Shown here: piece by piece, positions 24,201 to 34,399 of the stretch
Layout of the letters: each line of letters begins with the position of its first letter
Numbering within the stretch: position 1 is the stretch's first letter
DNA from: Calliphora vicina
Taxonomy: Eukaryota > Arthropoda > Insecta > Diptera > Calliphoridae
NCBI RefSeq assembly: GCF_958450345.1
Contig: NC_088781.1
Coordinates: 20,179,857-20,243,856, forward strand
DNA: 64,000 nucleotides
Direction of reading: 5' to 3'
Translations under genes and position numbers: made by a program
The notes under the pieces: generated by a model
What the model was told of the DNA's origin: nothing
Database searches by the model: none
The model's input: only the letters and a program-made list of their open reading frames with translations

Positions 24201-25058
24201 TCATATAATTTTTACGTTTACTTAAGAGAATATTTAAAAATCTATTTTTAATTTGTGAAACAAATTTATGGGTGAACAATTTGTTTTGTTTTTAAATATG
24301 TATATTAGGCTGGGTCGATTTGTATGGACGATCAAAAAGTAAAAAATCGTATAGCAGAAACGCAAATATGGAAAATTCTAAGAAAGTTTCCTCAAGAAAC
24401 AATAGATCTAAAATCGAATCCTATCTTGCGCATTTCGCAAATATCATTGGATAAGAGACGAACATTGTTTATTAATAAGGCTTTTTATGTTTAAACTTCT
24501 TTAACAGTTAGTTAAAAAAAAAACTTAATCTCAAACTGCTTTCTATGCAAAACCTAACTCTCTGAAACTTGCCCTAAAAACTAAAAAAAAAACTAAACCA
24601 ACAAACAGCTGTTAATTGCTGTTTATTTAACAATATATATTCTTATAATACACATTAATACTTACTTCAGCGTTTGTAGCCTGTTTAGTTTTATAATACG
24701 AATTAATGCCACTATCTTCCCAACCTTTGGCACGCAATTCAATCAATTCGAGCAAATTGAGACGAGTCATTATATTCAAGCGTTCGTCCTGCGACGCATT
24801 ACGAAATACAACAAAGGCTCGATCTAGAGTATCCTTCGATACCGACTCCAATTGTGGTCCATGTATGCGTAAATTTTGCACCAATGTGGCCATAGGTTCC
24901 GTATTATTGATACCGGATTGCAATGAGATCGCCACATTCTCGATCAATTGTATGAGTTCTTCAATAAGCATAAAGTTGTTTTTAAGCGAAGAACGTGACT
25001 GTGATTTCAGAGGTCGAGGTGCCTCAACATTCTTAACAGATCGTCCAATGTGTGCCAT
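18269..25058 (-). CDS. mxt: Mextli, KH-domain eIF4E-binding translation factor
   Basis: Seven coding exons join in frame: 25058-24666, 23173-22903, 22671-22600, 22074-22014, 21955-21466, 21380-21113 and 19827-18269, 3114 nt, 1037 aa. Introns are GT-AG with compatible phases. Residues about 30-125 form the MIF4G-like N-terminal region (FMLIEELIQLIENVAISLQS; NIMTRLNLLELIELRAKGWE). A KH domain spans about 205-290, with the GXXG loop GIKG near residue 225, then RVHMIEELSETI and RLVQITGPAEEKI. Ala-, His/Gln- and Ser/Thr/Asn-rich tracts follow. A conserved-looking block (HQYEHLLYYAKSPHSWALP) lies in the last exon. Mextli is known to bind eIF4E and promote translation in Drosophila. I see no YxxxxL-hydrophobic motif in these exons. 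The long low-complexity C-terminal part makes it larger than the fly protein I recall (about 650 aa). The last exon could include an alternatively spliced donor (GTAAGT at 19659). Confidence 0.88.
20095..20600 (+). mobile_element. hairpin-ended dispersed repeat, copy 2 (inside a mextli intron)
   Basis: Within the intron 19828-21112 the GTTAAAATTTTTTTTTACC/TTTGACCCACTG region, CATATAGACGAACATTGC, ATATCGACTTCGATATC, AGAAATTACAAACGGAATGA and a terminal GAAGGGTATA appear in the same order as in the other copies. It also contains an AACCGGTTTTTT-type stretch (20260-20380) not seen elsewhere. Confidence 0.6.
23280..23840 (+). mobile_element. hairpin-ended dispersed repeat, copy 3 (rearranged, inside mextli intron 1)
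   Basis: Intron 1 of mextli (23174-24665) contains the TTAAAAAAAT run, AAAGGGTATATAAGATTAGG, CTGAATATAGC, TTTCAACAGACAGACGG and TATTCGGCTGTGCC in scrambled or truncated order. The rest of the intron (23841-24665) is AT-rich; TAGGCTGGGTCGATTTG at 24308 may start another unknown repeat. Confidence 0.5.
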
Positions 25059-25324
25059 GATGTCTTGATTTGATTTCTTATTATTTTTGTGTTATGGTTG
25101 GATTTTGTTTGTTGCAAATAAAATACTAAACGGGAGTGATGAATAATTAGCAAATAATGATATGATTCGTTGTGATGTCAAAAAATGTTTTTTTTTTTTT
25201 TTGGTTTTTTACTCAAACTGCTTGCGTAGTTTTGAAATGAGTATCGATCGCTTCAAGTATGTATTAAAATCGAAGAAAATATACAGACAAAACTGTTTCT
25301 TTGGTTTATCGTTCGCACCTCCCC
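25059..25324 (-). other. mextli 5' UTR, with possible upstream splice acceptor
   Basis: No upstream in-frame ATG precedes the mextli start. At 25325-25326 the minus strand reads TTTACTTGCAG followed by GGGGAGGTGCGAACG, a good acceptor, so this 5' UTR segment is probably joined to an unidentified non-coding exon further right. Confidence 0.4.
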
Positions 25325-26376
25325 CTGCAAGTAAATAAGAGAAAAGGTAAAATACAAATTAATGACACAATTTAAACAAAAAAAATCAATTTTTGGATTT
25401 TTGTTATTATTATATTGGTTGTTTGTTAGTTAGTTTGTTTGAGAGAGAGGTATGTTTAGTATTATTTAGGTATTTATTACCTTGCCGTTGTCTGTCTATA
25501 GGTATTTTTTTGTTTAAGCTGTCTTTTTTAGGGCAAACATTTAATTCTCGTTTTTTTTTTCATTCACTTTTATTTAGTTTCCTAGGCAATTTTTCTGATT
25601 TATGTACATAGCTATTTACTGCGTTTTAGATTAATAATTTTAGCACAAATATTCGCAGCCATAAAATCTTATTTTTTGATATTATTTGAGCAAATGGAAA
25701 GTTGCGTTAATTAAATTTCTGATAAGAAAATGAAAAATTGCTTTAAATTGAATTCAAGTTATGGGTCAAATAACACAACACTCTATTATCTGCAATTATT
25801 TCAAAGCTAATGAACAGTTTCCCAACTAATGAACACTTGAATATCTAAAAAAAAATTAATTTGTATAACATCTTCTTATCATTTTACACTATTGCCAAAT
25901 GATAAGAATTATTTTATCATTATCATTGTGTCCACATTTTAGAAAATCTTTGTAACATTTATGAGTTAAACTAAATACAAAAACTATGTATTTAAATTAT
26001 TTGATATACACACACATCCATCCTAGCTTTATGGTGATTAATTTTTAATAAATACTCTCTGTTCTTGCTAAATTTTAATATTTTTACTAGCTTTGGAAAT
26101 TTTCGATACAGAAAATAAATAAAAAAAAGCGAATGAACAGCGCATTTATTAGGAACTATAATTTCAATTTCATAGAACTTCATTTCAATATTTCAAATTA
26201 CTTAAGTCTTTTTTTAAATTAAAGAATCGCTAGAAAATAATGATCTTGAACAGAAAAATTTTATGAATTAATGTTTTTTCCGAACGATCAAGTTTTTTTA
26301 TGTTTGTAATTACTTTGTTTTTTTATATAAATTTGATTACTTCTTTATACTTCTATGGGTTTTTATAGATGTTACT
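25325..26376. other. AT-rich upstream DNA of mextli
   Basis: No gene is supported. The short plus-strand frame at 25393-25611 and the minus-strand frame at 25992-26183 are hydrophobic or low complexity and are read as fortuitous. A 5' exon of mextli may lie here or further right. Confidence 0.4.
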
Positions 26377-27032
26377 TTTTATACCCTTCATCTTCGTGAG
26401 AAGCGTATATATAAGTTTGTCATTCCGTTTGTAATTTCCACAATATAATTTTCCGACCCTATAATGTATATATATTCTGGATCCTTATAGATAGCGGAGT
26501 CGATTAAGCCATGATTAAGCCATTTTTTGAAGACCCCTGATATCTTCGGGATCCAAATTTTCAATAATTCTGTAAGACATGCTTTCGAGAAGTTTCCTAT
26601 TTAAAATCAGCAAAACCAGGACTACCTCGATTTTTGACCTATATCTGGATTACTAAGTCATTAATATAGACAATATGGATATCTAATGATATATATTTCA
26701 ACGATGTATATAAGACCATAATAAGTTGGACATACAATGGGTCAAAATCGGAAAAAATATTTTTTAACCCGAATTTTTTTTCACCAAAAAAAAATTAAAA
26801 AAACAAAAAAAAAATGTTTTTTAAAAATAAAAAATTTGATGTTTAAAAAAAATGTTAAAATTTAAAATAACAATTCGAAAAAAAAAGAAAATATTTAAAA
26901 TTTGTATTTTTAATCTGCCGAATCTTTTATACCCTTCACCAAATTATACTTCAAAATATTTAAAATTTGTATTTTGATGTATAATTTGGTGAAGGGTATA
27001 AAAGATTCGGCACAGCCGAATATAGCTCTCTT
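26377..27032 (-). mobile_element. hairpin-ended dispersed repeat, copy 4
   Basis: Read on the minus strand, it carries GACCCATTGTATGTCCAACT, TATCATTAGATATCC, AGGAAACTTCTCGAAAGCAT, TTGGATCCCGAAGATATC, GGCTTAATCGACTCCGC, GGATCCAGAATATATA, GGGTCGGAAAATTATATTG and GAAATTACAAACGGAATGAC in order, ending GAAGGGTATA. The other end is an extended palindrome (26918-27010). Confidence 0.8.
26918..27010. repeat. large palindrome at a repeat junction
   Basis: CCGAATCTTTTATACCCTTC... at 26918-26952 faces its near-perfect inverse ...GAAGGGTATAAAAGATTCGG at 26976-27010: about 35-bp arms with one mismatch around an AT-rich loop of about 23 bp. It is followed by CACAGCCGAATATAGC, which forms a second hairpin with GATTCGG. 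It is either an inverted terminal duplication or two copies fused end to end. Confidence 0.85.
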
Positions 27033-27059
27033 AATTGTTCTTGTTTATTTTATTTATTA

Positions 27060-28560
27060 TTTTAATATAAGAAAATTCTATTATTAATTTTTGGTACTTT
27101 TTGAAATTTTCATAGTTTCAACGAATGGATTATTTTATGAGGTAATATTTAGCTAAAATAGTGGAAAATGTAAAAAAGTACTTTTTGGCCTTTTGATACT
27201 TTTTGGAAATATTCATTATTTTCATTGTTGAATCCTTGGCATTTTTATCTAAGTTAAAGATACTTTTTAAGGTTCTATAATTTATTTTGGATATTATAGT
27301 GCTTATTACTTTACTAATTTAGCTAAAATATTTGAAAAAGTTAAGATGGTACTTTTTGGAGATTTGGTACTTTTCAGCAAAATCCTTTAAATTACTAATA
27401 TTGTTTAATAAAAAGGTTTATATAATGTTTAAAATATTGTTGATACAAATTTTATAATTTTTACAATTCCTAATCATAACAATTAATGACGTTTGTTGTC
27501 AAGACAAAGTTGTCTGTGCAAAAGCAATAACAATTTCGTCATAACGAAGCAATAATACTAATAATTGGATCTCCGTTCCGGAACGTCCCGAATCATATTC
27601 GGCCAAAGATTGTCAACTCAGCGAAAGTTTTTTCCCCAGGAAAGAACAATCGGTTACAAGTGTTACAACAACAACTAATAAATGGATACTATACCTGATA
27701 ATTTATTATCTTGACAACCATTTTGACGTTTGTCATGATAAATATTTATCAGGTATAGACAGGGGTTAATATTTTATTAAAATATCTAAAGTTAAAATAT
27801 AGGAATGAATAAAAAAGTATTTTTTGGAGTCTGATCATCCTTTTTGTACTTTTTTATAGGTATTTTAAAAAATTCCTTTTTGTATTCTTGGATATTTTCG
27901 TAATTTTTACTATTTATTATGTTTTGTTAAAATATATTTATATAAATACATATATAATATGTACTGGTAAATAAAAAAAAGTACTTTTTGCAGTTTGGTA
28001 CTTTTTTCCAGTATGCTTTAATTTTTATATTAAAATATTTTTTTTTAAATTTTGTTACTTTTTCCAATTCTTTTAACATTTACTTTAAAAAAATGCTGCT
28101 GATTTTATAATGCTGATGATTTTTTGTACTTTCTGTTTGTATTTAAAAAAAAATCGCTTTTGGTACTTTTGAAATTTTCATAATTTTTACAATTTTTTAA
28201 AAAAGTAAATTTTTCAGTTGGATATTTTTTTGCAATATGATTTAATTGTTATAGTAAAGTAATTTTTTATTATTTACTTTCTTTCAATAAAATATTATAA
28301 ATATCAAAAAATACTTTTTTATTTAGTTTTAAAAAAATAATTTTTGGTATTTTTTGAAATATACTATTTTTAATAAAAAATAGTATATAAGTGGAAAAAG
28401 TAAAAAATTTCTTTGCAGCATTTTTTGTTTAATGGCATAGTATATTTTATAGTGTTAATATTAATTTTTGGTACTTTTTTTAATTTATCTTAATGAACTT
28501 TTTCTATATTTTTATGTGTGTTGTGGTTAGTAGTTATTTTTGTTTTTGATAAATTTTACT
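27060..28560. repeat. TTGGTACTTTTT-rich degenerate array
   Basis: GTACTTTTTGG, TGGTACTTTTT and related strings recur many times, separated by AT-rich sequence with 'ttaatattaaagta'-like fragments. The same motif dominates 29815-29985 and the minisatellite at 34.4-36.1 kb inside the Helitron. There is no coding capacity. An AAC-tailed repeat is inserted at 27564. Confidence 0.6.
27564..27682 (+). mobile_element. AAC-tailed dispersed repeat, copy 3
   Basis: It shares TTGGATCTCCGTTCCGGAAC, GTCCCGAATCATATTCGGCC, TTGTCAACTCAGCGA, CCAGGAAAGAACAATCG and GTTACAACAACAACTAAT with copy 1 at 16590. Confidence 0.65.
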
Positions 28561-29814
28561 ATTTTTGTGTAAGGTACAAATATTCGGTATAGCCTTTTCA
28601 CAAAATCTTCCAGAGATTAACTAATAAAGATACATTCGTTGATTCTGAATCATACATAAACAAGACAAAATATTAATAAGTATGTACAATTATGATACAG
28701 ATGAGGGAGGGAGTAGATACAGACGCGTAAAACGCCAAATCGAAAAGAAATGAAAAATTATTGCGCATTCTTTTTTTTTAATTTGATTTTTGTTTTGCTC
28801 AATAAGTATCGAAAAAATCAATCTTTCGCAATAAACCAAACAAAACAAAAAACACTAAACAATATAAAAGAAAAATAATAATATAAAGATTTACATATAG
28901 AGACAACTTCCGATCATGTCGCAAACACACACAGTTCATACAATGTCACATTTTTTAGACCTCAATTAATTAAATTTTAACTGGAATAGGTAGGTAATGT
29001 TTTTTTTTGAAATGGTTTCACCAATCAAATGCATATTGCTAAAAAGTTGAAAAATTTGAATAAAAAATAATTGCTTAAAAGCAAAATTCCAAATTAATAA
29101 CTCCTCGTGTTAACTTTTTTAAAATATTAAATATTTTCTATAATTTTCCAATCGCGATGATATGGACAAAATTTAAAAGGGATTTAATGGATATAATTAT
29201 GTTAATATAAATTAATTTTAAACTTTTGATGAATTTTGAAATTACTCATATTAATTATTGCAACAAACTGTCAAAAAATAAAACCTTTTTAATATGTCCT
29301 GACCATACACAATAAAATATTTATAATCACATTACACAAAATAAGCGCAATTTTACAAAAAAAAAATAATTATCTGTACATCAAACCCACATACGATCAC
29401 CCTACAATATCATCACTCAATCTATGACATGATCAGTCGAATTTTCTCTCAGTGTATGCACACATTCTTCCATTTCTTTGCAGTAGAATAGAAGAAAATT
29501 TCATTCAAATTAGAAACGGGACATTCTAATTGGGCGTCTTCTTTTAGTTTTTATATTATTTATTCATTTTTGTAATTATTACACTACGCGATTTAGCCTC
29601 GTCATACACAATGTGTATTATTATTAACAAACATACTCTCGGAAGAGTGAAGAAGCAACGCAACAAATATTGTATATTTGCCTCGCCCTCCACACTTTCC
29701 GCCCTTCCAAAAATTGAATCATTGTCAAAGAATAGCAACAAAACAACCATACGACTGTGATGATACAGCGTTCAGTCGGCTGCTCTGCCAGCAATTCTTT
29801 ATAAAAAAAAATAA
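28561..29814. other. AT-rich DNA without recognised genes
   Basis: Short opposing frames at 29556-30034 overlap each other and cross into repeats, so neither is credible. No other structure is seen. Confidence 0.4.
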
Positions 29815-29985
29815 TTATATAATTGATACTTTCTGTTTATATTTAAAAAAAAAAATCGCTTTTTTGGTACTTTTTACAATTTTAAAAAAAGTAAATTTTA
29901 CAGTTGGGTACTTTTTTGCAATATGCTTTAATTATTATATTAAAGTATTTTTTATTTTTTACTTTCTTTCTATAAAATTTTATAT
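29815..29985. repeat. second copy of the 28120-28310 segment
   Basis: ACTTTCTGTTT, ATATTTAAAAAAAA, ATCGCTTTT, TTGGTACTTTT, AAAGTAAATTTT, CAGTTGG, TTTTTGCAATATG and TTTACTTTCTTTC occur in the same order in both places. The Tc1 element is inserted at its right end. Confidence 0.65.
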
Positions 29986-29986
29986 A

Positions 29987-32005
29987 CAGTGGTTGACAAA
30001 ACAATGGAAACTTTCCCAAATATTCCATATGTAGCCCAAAATTTAAAATATTTTTTTAAAATAAAAAATTTTTTTTTTGTATTTTACTTGTATAGTTTTA
30101 TTTATATAAATTAACTGAAAAACAAACAACATAATTATATTCTGAAAAAAGGGAACAAAATTAAAAATATTCACTATTTCGCTACTGACAAAACTTCTGC
30201 AAGAAAGAAGTGTAAAGCGGAAATAATATTTAAAAGAACGATGTTAAAAGCATCCTGTTTACGGTTATTTTATTTTTAAATTCTGGTAATTTTTTAAGTT
30301 TTTTGTATAATTGCTTTTTTTAAAAGTTAACGAAAATGGCTAAAGTTATGATTTGTGAAGACTTAAAAAATAAAATAATTAACGATTTTAAAGCTGGTTT
30401 AAAACAAAAATGACAAATATTCAATAAATAAATCAACAGTTTCAAAAATTATAGAAAAATTTCGTGAGACCGGCTCTGTAAAAACTCAACATTTAAGTGG
30501 AAGACCTCGTAAGACTACTCTAAGACAAGATAATTTAATAGCGAGAGAGTTCAAGAAATTTACAAAAATAACACCTCGAGAGGTTGTTAATAGCCTAAAA
30601 TTAGAAATAAGTACCCGAACAGTTAGTCGCAGGGCAAATGAGGCTGGTCTTGGTTGCTATCGTCCTGTGAAAAAACCACTCATTTCTAAAAAGAACCGTT
30701 CTGCTCGTCTACAATTTGCCAGGGATCATTTAAACTGGTCGATACAGAAATTTAATACCGTCCTCTTTTCCGACGAATCCAAATACAATTTAAGAGGCCG
30801 TGATGGGAGAACATTTGTAAGACGACCAAAGGGAAAAAAATAGATCCAATGTACACAAATAAGACTGTAAAGTTTGGCCGTGGCAATATTATGGTATGGG
30901 AATGTTTTTCAGGGCAAGGTATGGGCCCAATTGATATTAAAAAAGATACCATGACAGGTATAGGATACAGAACCATATTAAACAATGTTATGTATCCATA
31001 AGCTGAGGAAAATATGCCCCTAGTTTGGAGATTCCAACACGACAACGACCCGAAACACACCTCTAGGGTTGTAGCCGAGTGGTTACAATCCAACGAGGTA
31101 CGTGTTTCGAATTGGCCTGCCCAATCGCCAGATCTCAATCCCATAGAAAATCTATGGGAAATTGTAGATCGTAAAATAAGGACACAAAATTACACCAGGA
31201 AGGAAGATTTATCGGAGGCGGTTATAAGGGAATGGCAAAATATATTTAAATGGAGACCATTGACTCTTTAATTATTTCAATGCATCGTCGATGTGCAGCA
31301 GTTATAAAAAATAAGGGCTACCCAACAAAATATTGAGTTATTGCAAAGTTTAGACCATATTTGTTAAAATAATACCTAAGTTTCCATTGTTTTGTCAATG
31401 CCGTAATAAAGAAATCTTTGGTATAAATCAAGATCAGCGAAACAGCTTGCATTTTTATAATTTCTTTGGTGTTGATAGCTCTCATAATTAGAAGCACAAA
31501 AACGTTAATATTTTTCCCTGCTCTCTCTTAGTTTAAGAGTTATATGAATTTAAAGTCAATACATATAATAGTACATTTCTCATATATTTGGAAAACAAAC
31601 TGATCGTTATGGGTATCATTGAATAGTGCTTCACAATACCTTTAATATGATATATAATATGGTACAGTTTATTGATATTGTGAACCAAAAATTTCTTTTT
31701 GATTTTATATGATAGTACTTCAGAAAATTTTGATATACAGAAAAAGTGATTTTAGCGAAGCCGGTGTTCGATACACCCCAGAGTTAAAAGTCCCTTCACC
31801 CGGCCGAAGGCCGGCAACACAGAAAATGTGAATATTAACAGAAAAAAATTAATGAAAATATAAACTGTTACGCGGATCTTGATTTGTTCCATAAAAGTAT
31901 ACAAATAAAATACTACAAAAAGTTAAAATTTTTAAAAAAATTATTTCAGATTTTAGGCCACTAATGAAATATTTGGAAAAGTTTCCATTGTTTTGTCAAC
32001 CACTG
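29987..32005 (+). mobile_element. Tc1-like DNA transposon (DD34E), complete ends, dead
   Basis: The inverted ends start CAGTGGTTGACAAAACAATG and stay similar for more than 60 bp. TA flanks both sides (29985-29986 and 32006-32007), the target duplication expected of Tc1/mariner. A third copy of the terminal motif, in inverted orientation, is internal at about 31381-31400, just past the transposase stop, so the right end is extended by about 600 bp beyond where a compact Tc1 would finish. The extra segment holds GCGAAGCCGGTGTTCGATAC. Confidence 0.92.
30336..31336 (+). pseudogene. Tc1-family transposase, frameshifted
   Basis: It starts MAKVMICEDLKNKIINDFKA, is broken near 30408, and continues as a paired-type helix-turn-helix part (KSTVSKIIEKFRETGS; GRPRKTT) and NRSARLQFARDHLNW. 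The catalytic triad is visible: D in LFSDESKYN, D in QHDNDPKHT and E in NPIENLWE, with 34 residues between the last two. Further lesions are a frameshift near 30838, an in-frame stop near 31000 and a frameshift near 31250 before the C-terminal MHRRCAAVIKNKGYPTKY. It cannot make an active enzyme. Confidence 0.9.
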
Positions 32006-32011
32006 TATATG

Positions 32012-32263
32012 CACAGAGAACACAGATTCATGATAGCAACCGAATTTGTTGCCAATCGAATGATTCTACCGTAGTGACTGAATTTTACTGTAGTGCCTAC
32101 AATATGTTAAAAGGGGTAACACAAGTTGTTTGGTTGCTTTAACCGAAATTCTTCTTTGCCAACTGACTTTCTGTTGATAGAACCGAAAAGTTCTATGTGT
32201 GCAACCAAATATCATTCGATTGGCAACAAATTCGGTTGCTATCACGAATCAGTTTTCTCTGTG
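32012..32263. mobile_element. 252-bp MITE with about 50-bp inverted ends
   Basis: The left end CACAGAGAACAC..GATTCATGATAGCAACC and the right end (complement) CACAGAGAAAAC..GATTCGTGATAGCAACC match through GAATTTGTTGCCAATCGAAT. It lies 6 bp from the Tc1 element. There is no coding capacity. The ends could be hAT-like, but no 8-bp duplication is visible. Confidence 0.8.
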
Positions 32264-32319
32264 TACTTACTTGTTGGTTCTAAGACTAATATTTCGATAT
32301 GTTATTGGATGTATGAAAC

Positions 32320-32640
32320 AAATCGTAGTCGGGTGCGGCATGGTCTGGACAATAATGCGGGTGAGGCAATACTTCCCAACCAATTTATTATAAATAGTTT
32401 TTAACATGTATTGCAACATGTGGCCGATCGCTATGATGATGGAATATTACGATTTCATTCTGGACGTTTTTTGGCCAATGCTCGCTTCAAACGAATCAGT
32501 TGCTTTCTGTACAGGTTCCCTGTGATGGTCTGGTTAGATTTCAGCAGCTCAGGACCCTTTTGCTCCCACCGAATACAGAGAATTACCTTAGAGCCCATGG
32601 ATATTTCACTATAATATAGTAGTAGCAGCACCGCCCTCTT
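32320..32640 (-). pseudogene. mariner transposase fragment, copy 1
   Basis: The minus strand encodes pieces of the same mariner transposase seen at 54.6-55.2 and 57.4-57.9 kb: the segment around QTITGNLYR, the NARPHV-type motif around 32410-32440 and the LPHP..PD region around 32350. Stops and frameshifts break it, and the ends are missing. Confidence 0.65.
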
Positions 32641-32763
32641 TTAGTCACTTTACTTTTTAGATGTTGTTGTCACAAAATTATTATTTCCAATTAATGAATC
32701 AACACAACAATTGCACACACCAACACGTCTATTTTTTTATTGCGGATTTTTATTTTAATTATT

Positions 32764-33024
32764 TCAATACTTGTGATGATTATTCCACCTTATAGGGGAA
32801 AAAATATCAAAATATAACAAATATCTTGATTTCTTCTTTATTATATCTTCGCAAATTATTAGATTGATATTTTTAGTTTTTTCTAATTCCACTTTTCTTC
32901 CACCAACAATAACATCCTCCCCCTTCGACTTACTTGTAACAACTAAATTATGACGAAGAAATTTCATTGAAACATTGTGTTTGATTTCCATAAAAACAAA
33001 TTCTGCGACAGAAAACCTCTTCAA
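32764..33024 (-). CDS. unrecognised short open frame behind a good splice acceptor
   Basis: A frame of 86 codons contains MEIKHNVSMKFLRHNLVVTS and GGRKVELEKTKN. Upstream the minus strand has a possible tiny intron: donor CAG|GTAAGG at about 33053 and acceptor TTTTCTGTCGCAG at about 33005. The start choice is uncertain, because joining the tiny exon's ATG (MVKQGKVKLSV) does not give a long frame. It could be the start of an unknown gene or part of a transposon. No family is recognised. Confidence 0.2.
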   Translation of the reverse strand: MKRFSVAEFVFMEIKHNVSMKFLRHNLVVTSKSKGEDVIVGGRKVELEKTKNINLIICEDIIKKKSRYLLYFDIFSPIRWNNHHKY

Positions 33025-34399
33025 ACAGTCACCTCACACGAACACACGTAAACCTTACCTGACTGACAGTTTGACTTTTCCCTGCTTCACCATGACTGAC
33101 AAACACACCATGTAAATTAGATGGGGTGTTTGAAAGGTCTGACTGACAAGCAGGATGTTGCAGCGCTGCCATTGGCAAAAATACAAAATACAACTCTGTA
33201 TAAATGAATTAGAAGGAATCAGTGTTGCCACAACCTCAAAATATTTCTAACAAAGTTTGTTTAAAAAAAGTAACCGAAATGCAAAAAAAGTAACCAACAA
33301 AATTTATTGGAAACGTAGTTTTTAGATTTTTTTTAAATATGAACAGAAGAAGTATGAATATATTTAATTCATTTTACACAGGTTTTTATACTTCAAGATA
33401 AAGTTTCAACATTTACAATGTTTTTGGTTCTTATTAATCGCAAAATCGACGGAAATAATTTTAATCTATATATATAAAAAGAGTAACGTTACTGACTGAC
33501 TGACTGACTGATTCATCATCGCACAGCCCAAACGGCTGAAGCTAGAATCACGAAATTTTAACTGTGGGTTCCTCCCTCCCCAAAACGATCCGATAAGAAG
33601 GGATTTTTGGAAATTCGAACGTTTAGGGGGTAAAAAAGGGTAAAAACGGGTAAATTCGGTAACCTTATATCTTCAAAACTAATAAAGATACAAAAAAACT
33701 TAAAGTTGCATGTTACTCCATTCAAAAAATAAGCTGACAGGTGTTTCGTACTTTTTCAAAATTCGAAACTTTTAGGGGAGAAAACGGGTAAAAACTGTAT
33801 TTTGGTACTTTTTTTGCACCCTATGTATCTTTTAAACCAATAAACATATAAACAAATTTTAAATCGCATTCTTTACTTTTCAAAAAATAAAAAACATAAG
33901 TTTGGTACTTTTTGGAAATTCGAACCCTTAAGGGATAAAAATTGTGTTTATTTTTGGTACTTTTTCATAAAATATGTTTTTCTATAATTTGACATAGGCA
34001 TACGAATATTTTATTATGAGCTCCCACCACGATACAGAAATTTATTTGAATTAAATTTTACCAAAGCAATGGGGATAAAAAAGGTACCAAAAAGGGGATA
34101 AAATCGGAAAATACATTTTATTGAAATTATTAAGCCAATTTTGATAATTTTTTTAACACTGGTTCCTGGATTCATACAAAAATTAACTAACAGGGTGTTA
34201 TTTGGAACTCGAGTGCCAAGGTGTATATTGGGCCAAATCCGGGTAAACAGTTTGGTACTTTTTTAAAACATATTTTTTCTTGGGCACATTAACACAGATT
34301 TTAATATTTTGAGACATGTCTGTAGCATAAACAATTTTGGCAAAATGGAATATTTTTAAAGGTCGAACTTGAGGGGTGTTCAGGAAGAAAAGGGAAATT

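Noticed and set aside
29556..30034. Opposed short frames
   Set aside because: They overlap each other and extend into repeat and Tc1 sequence.
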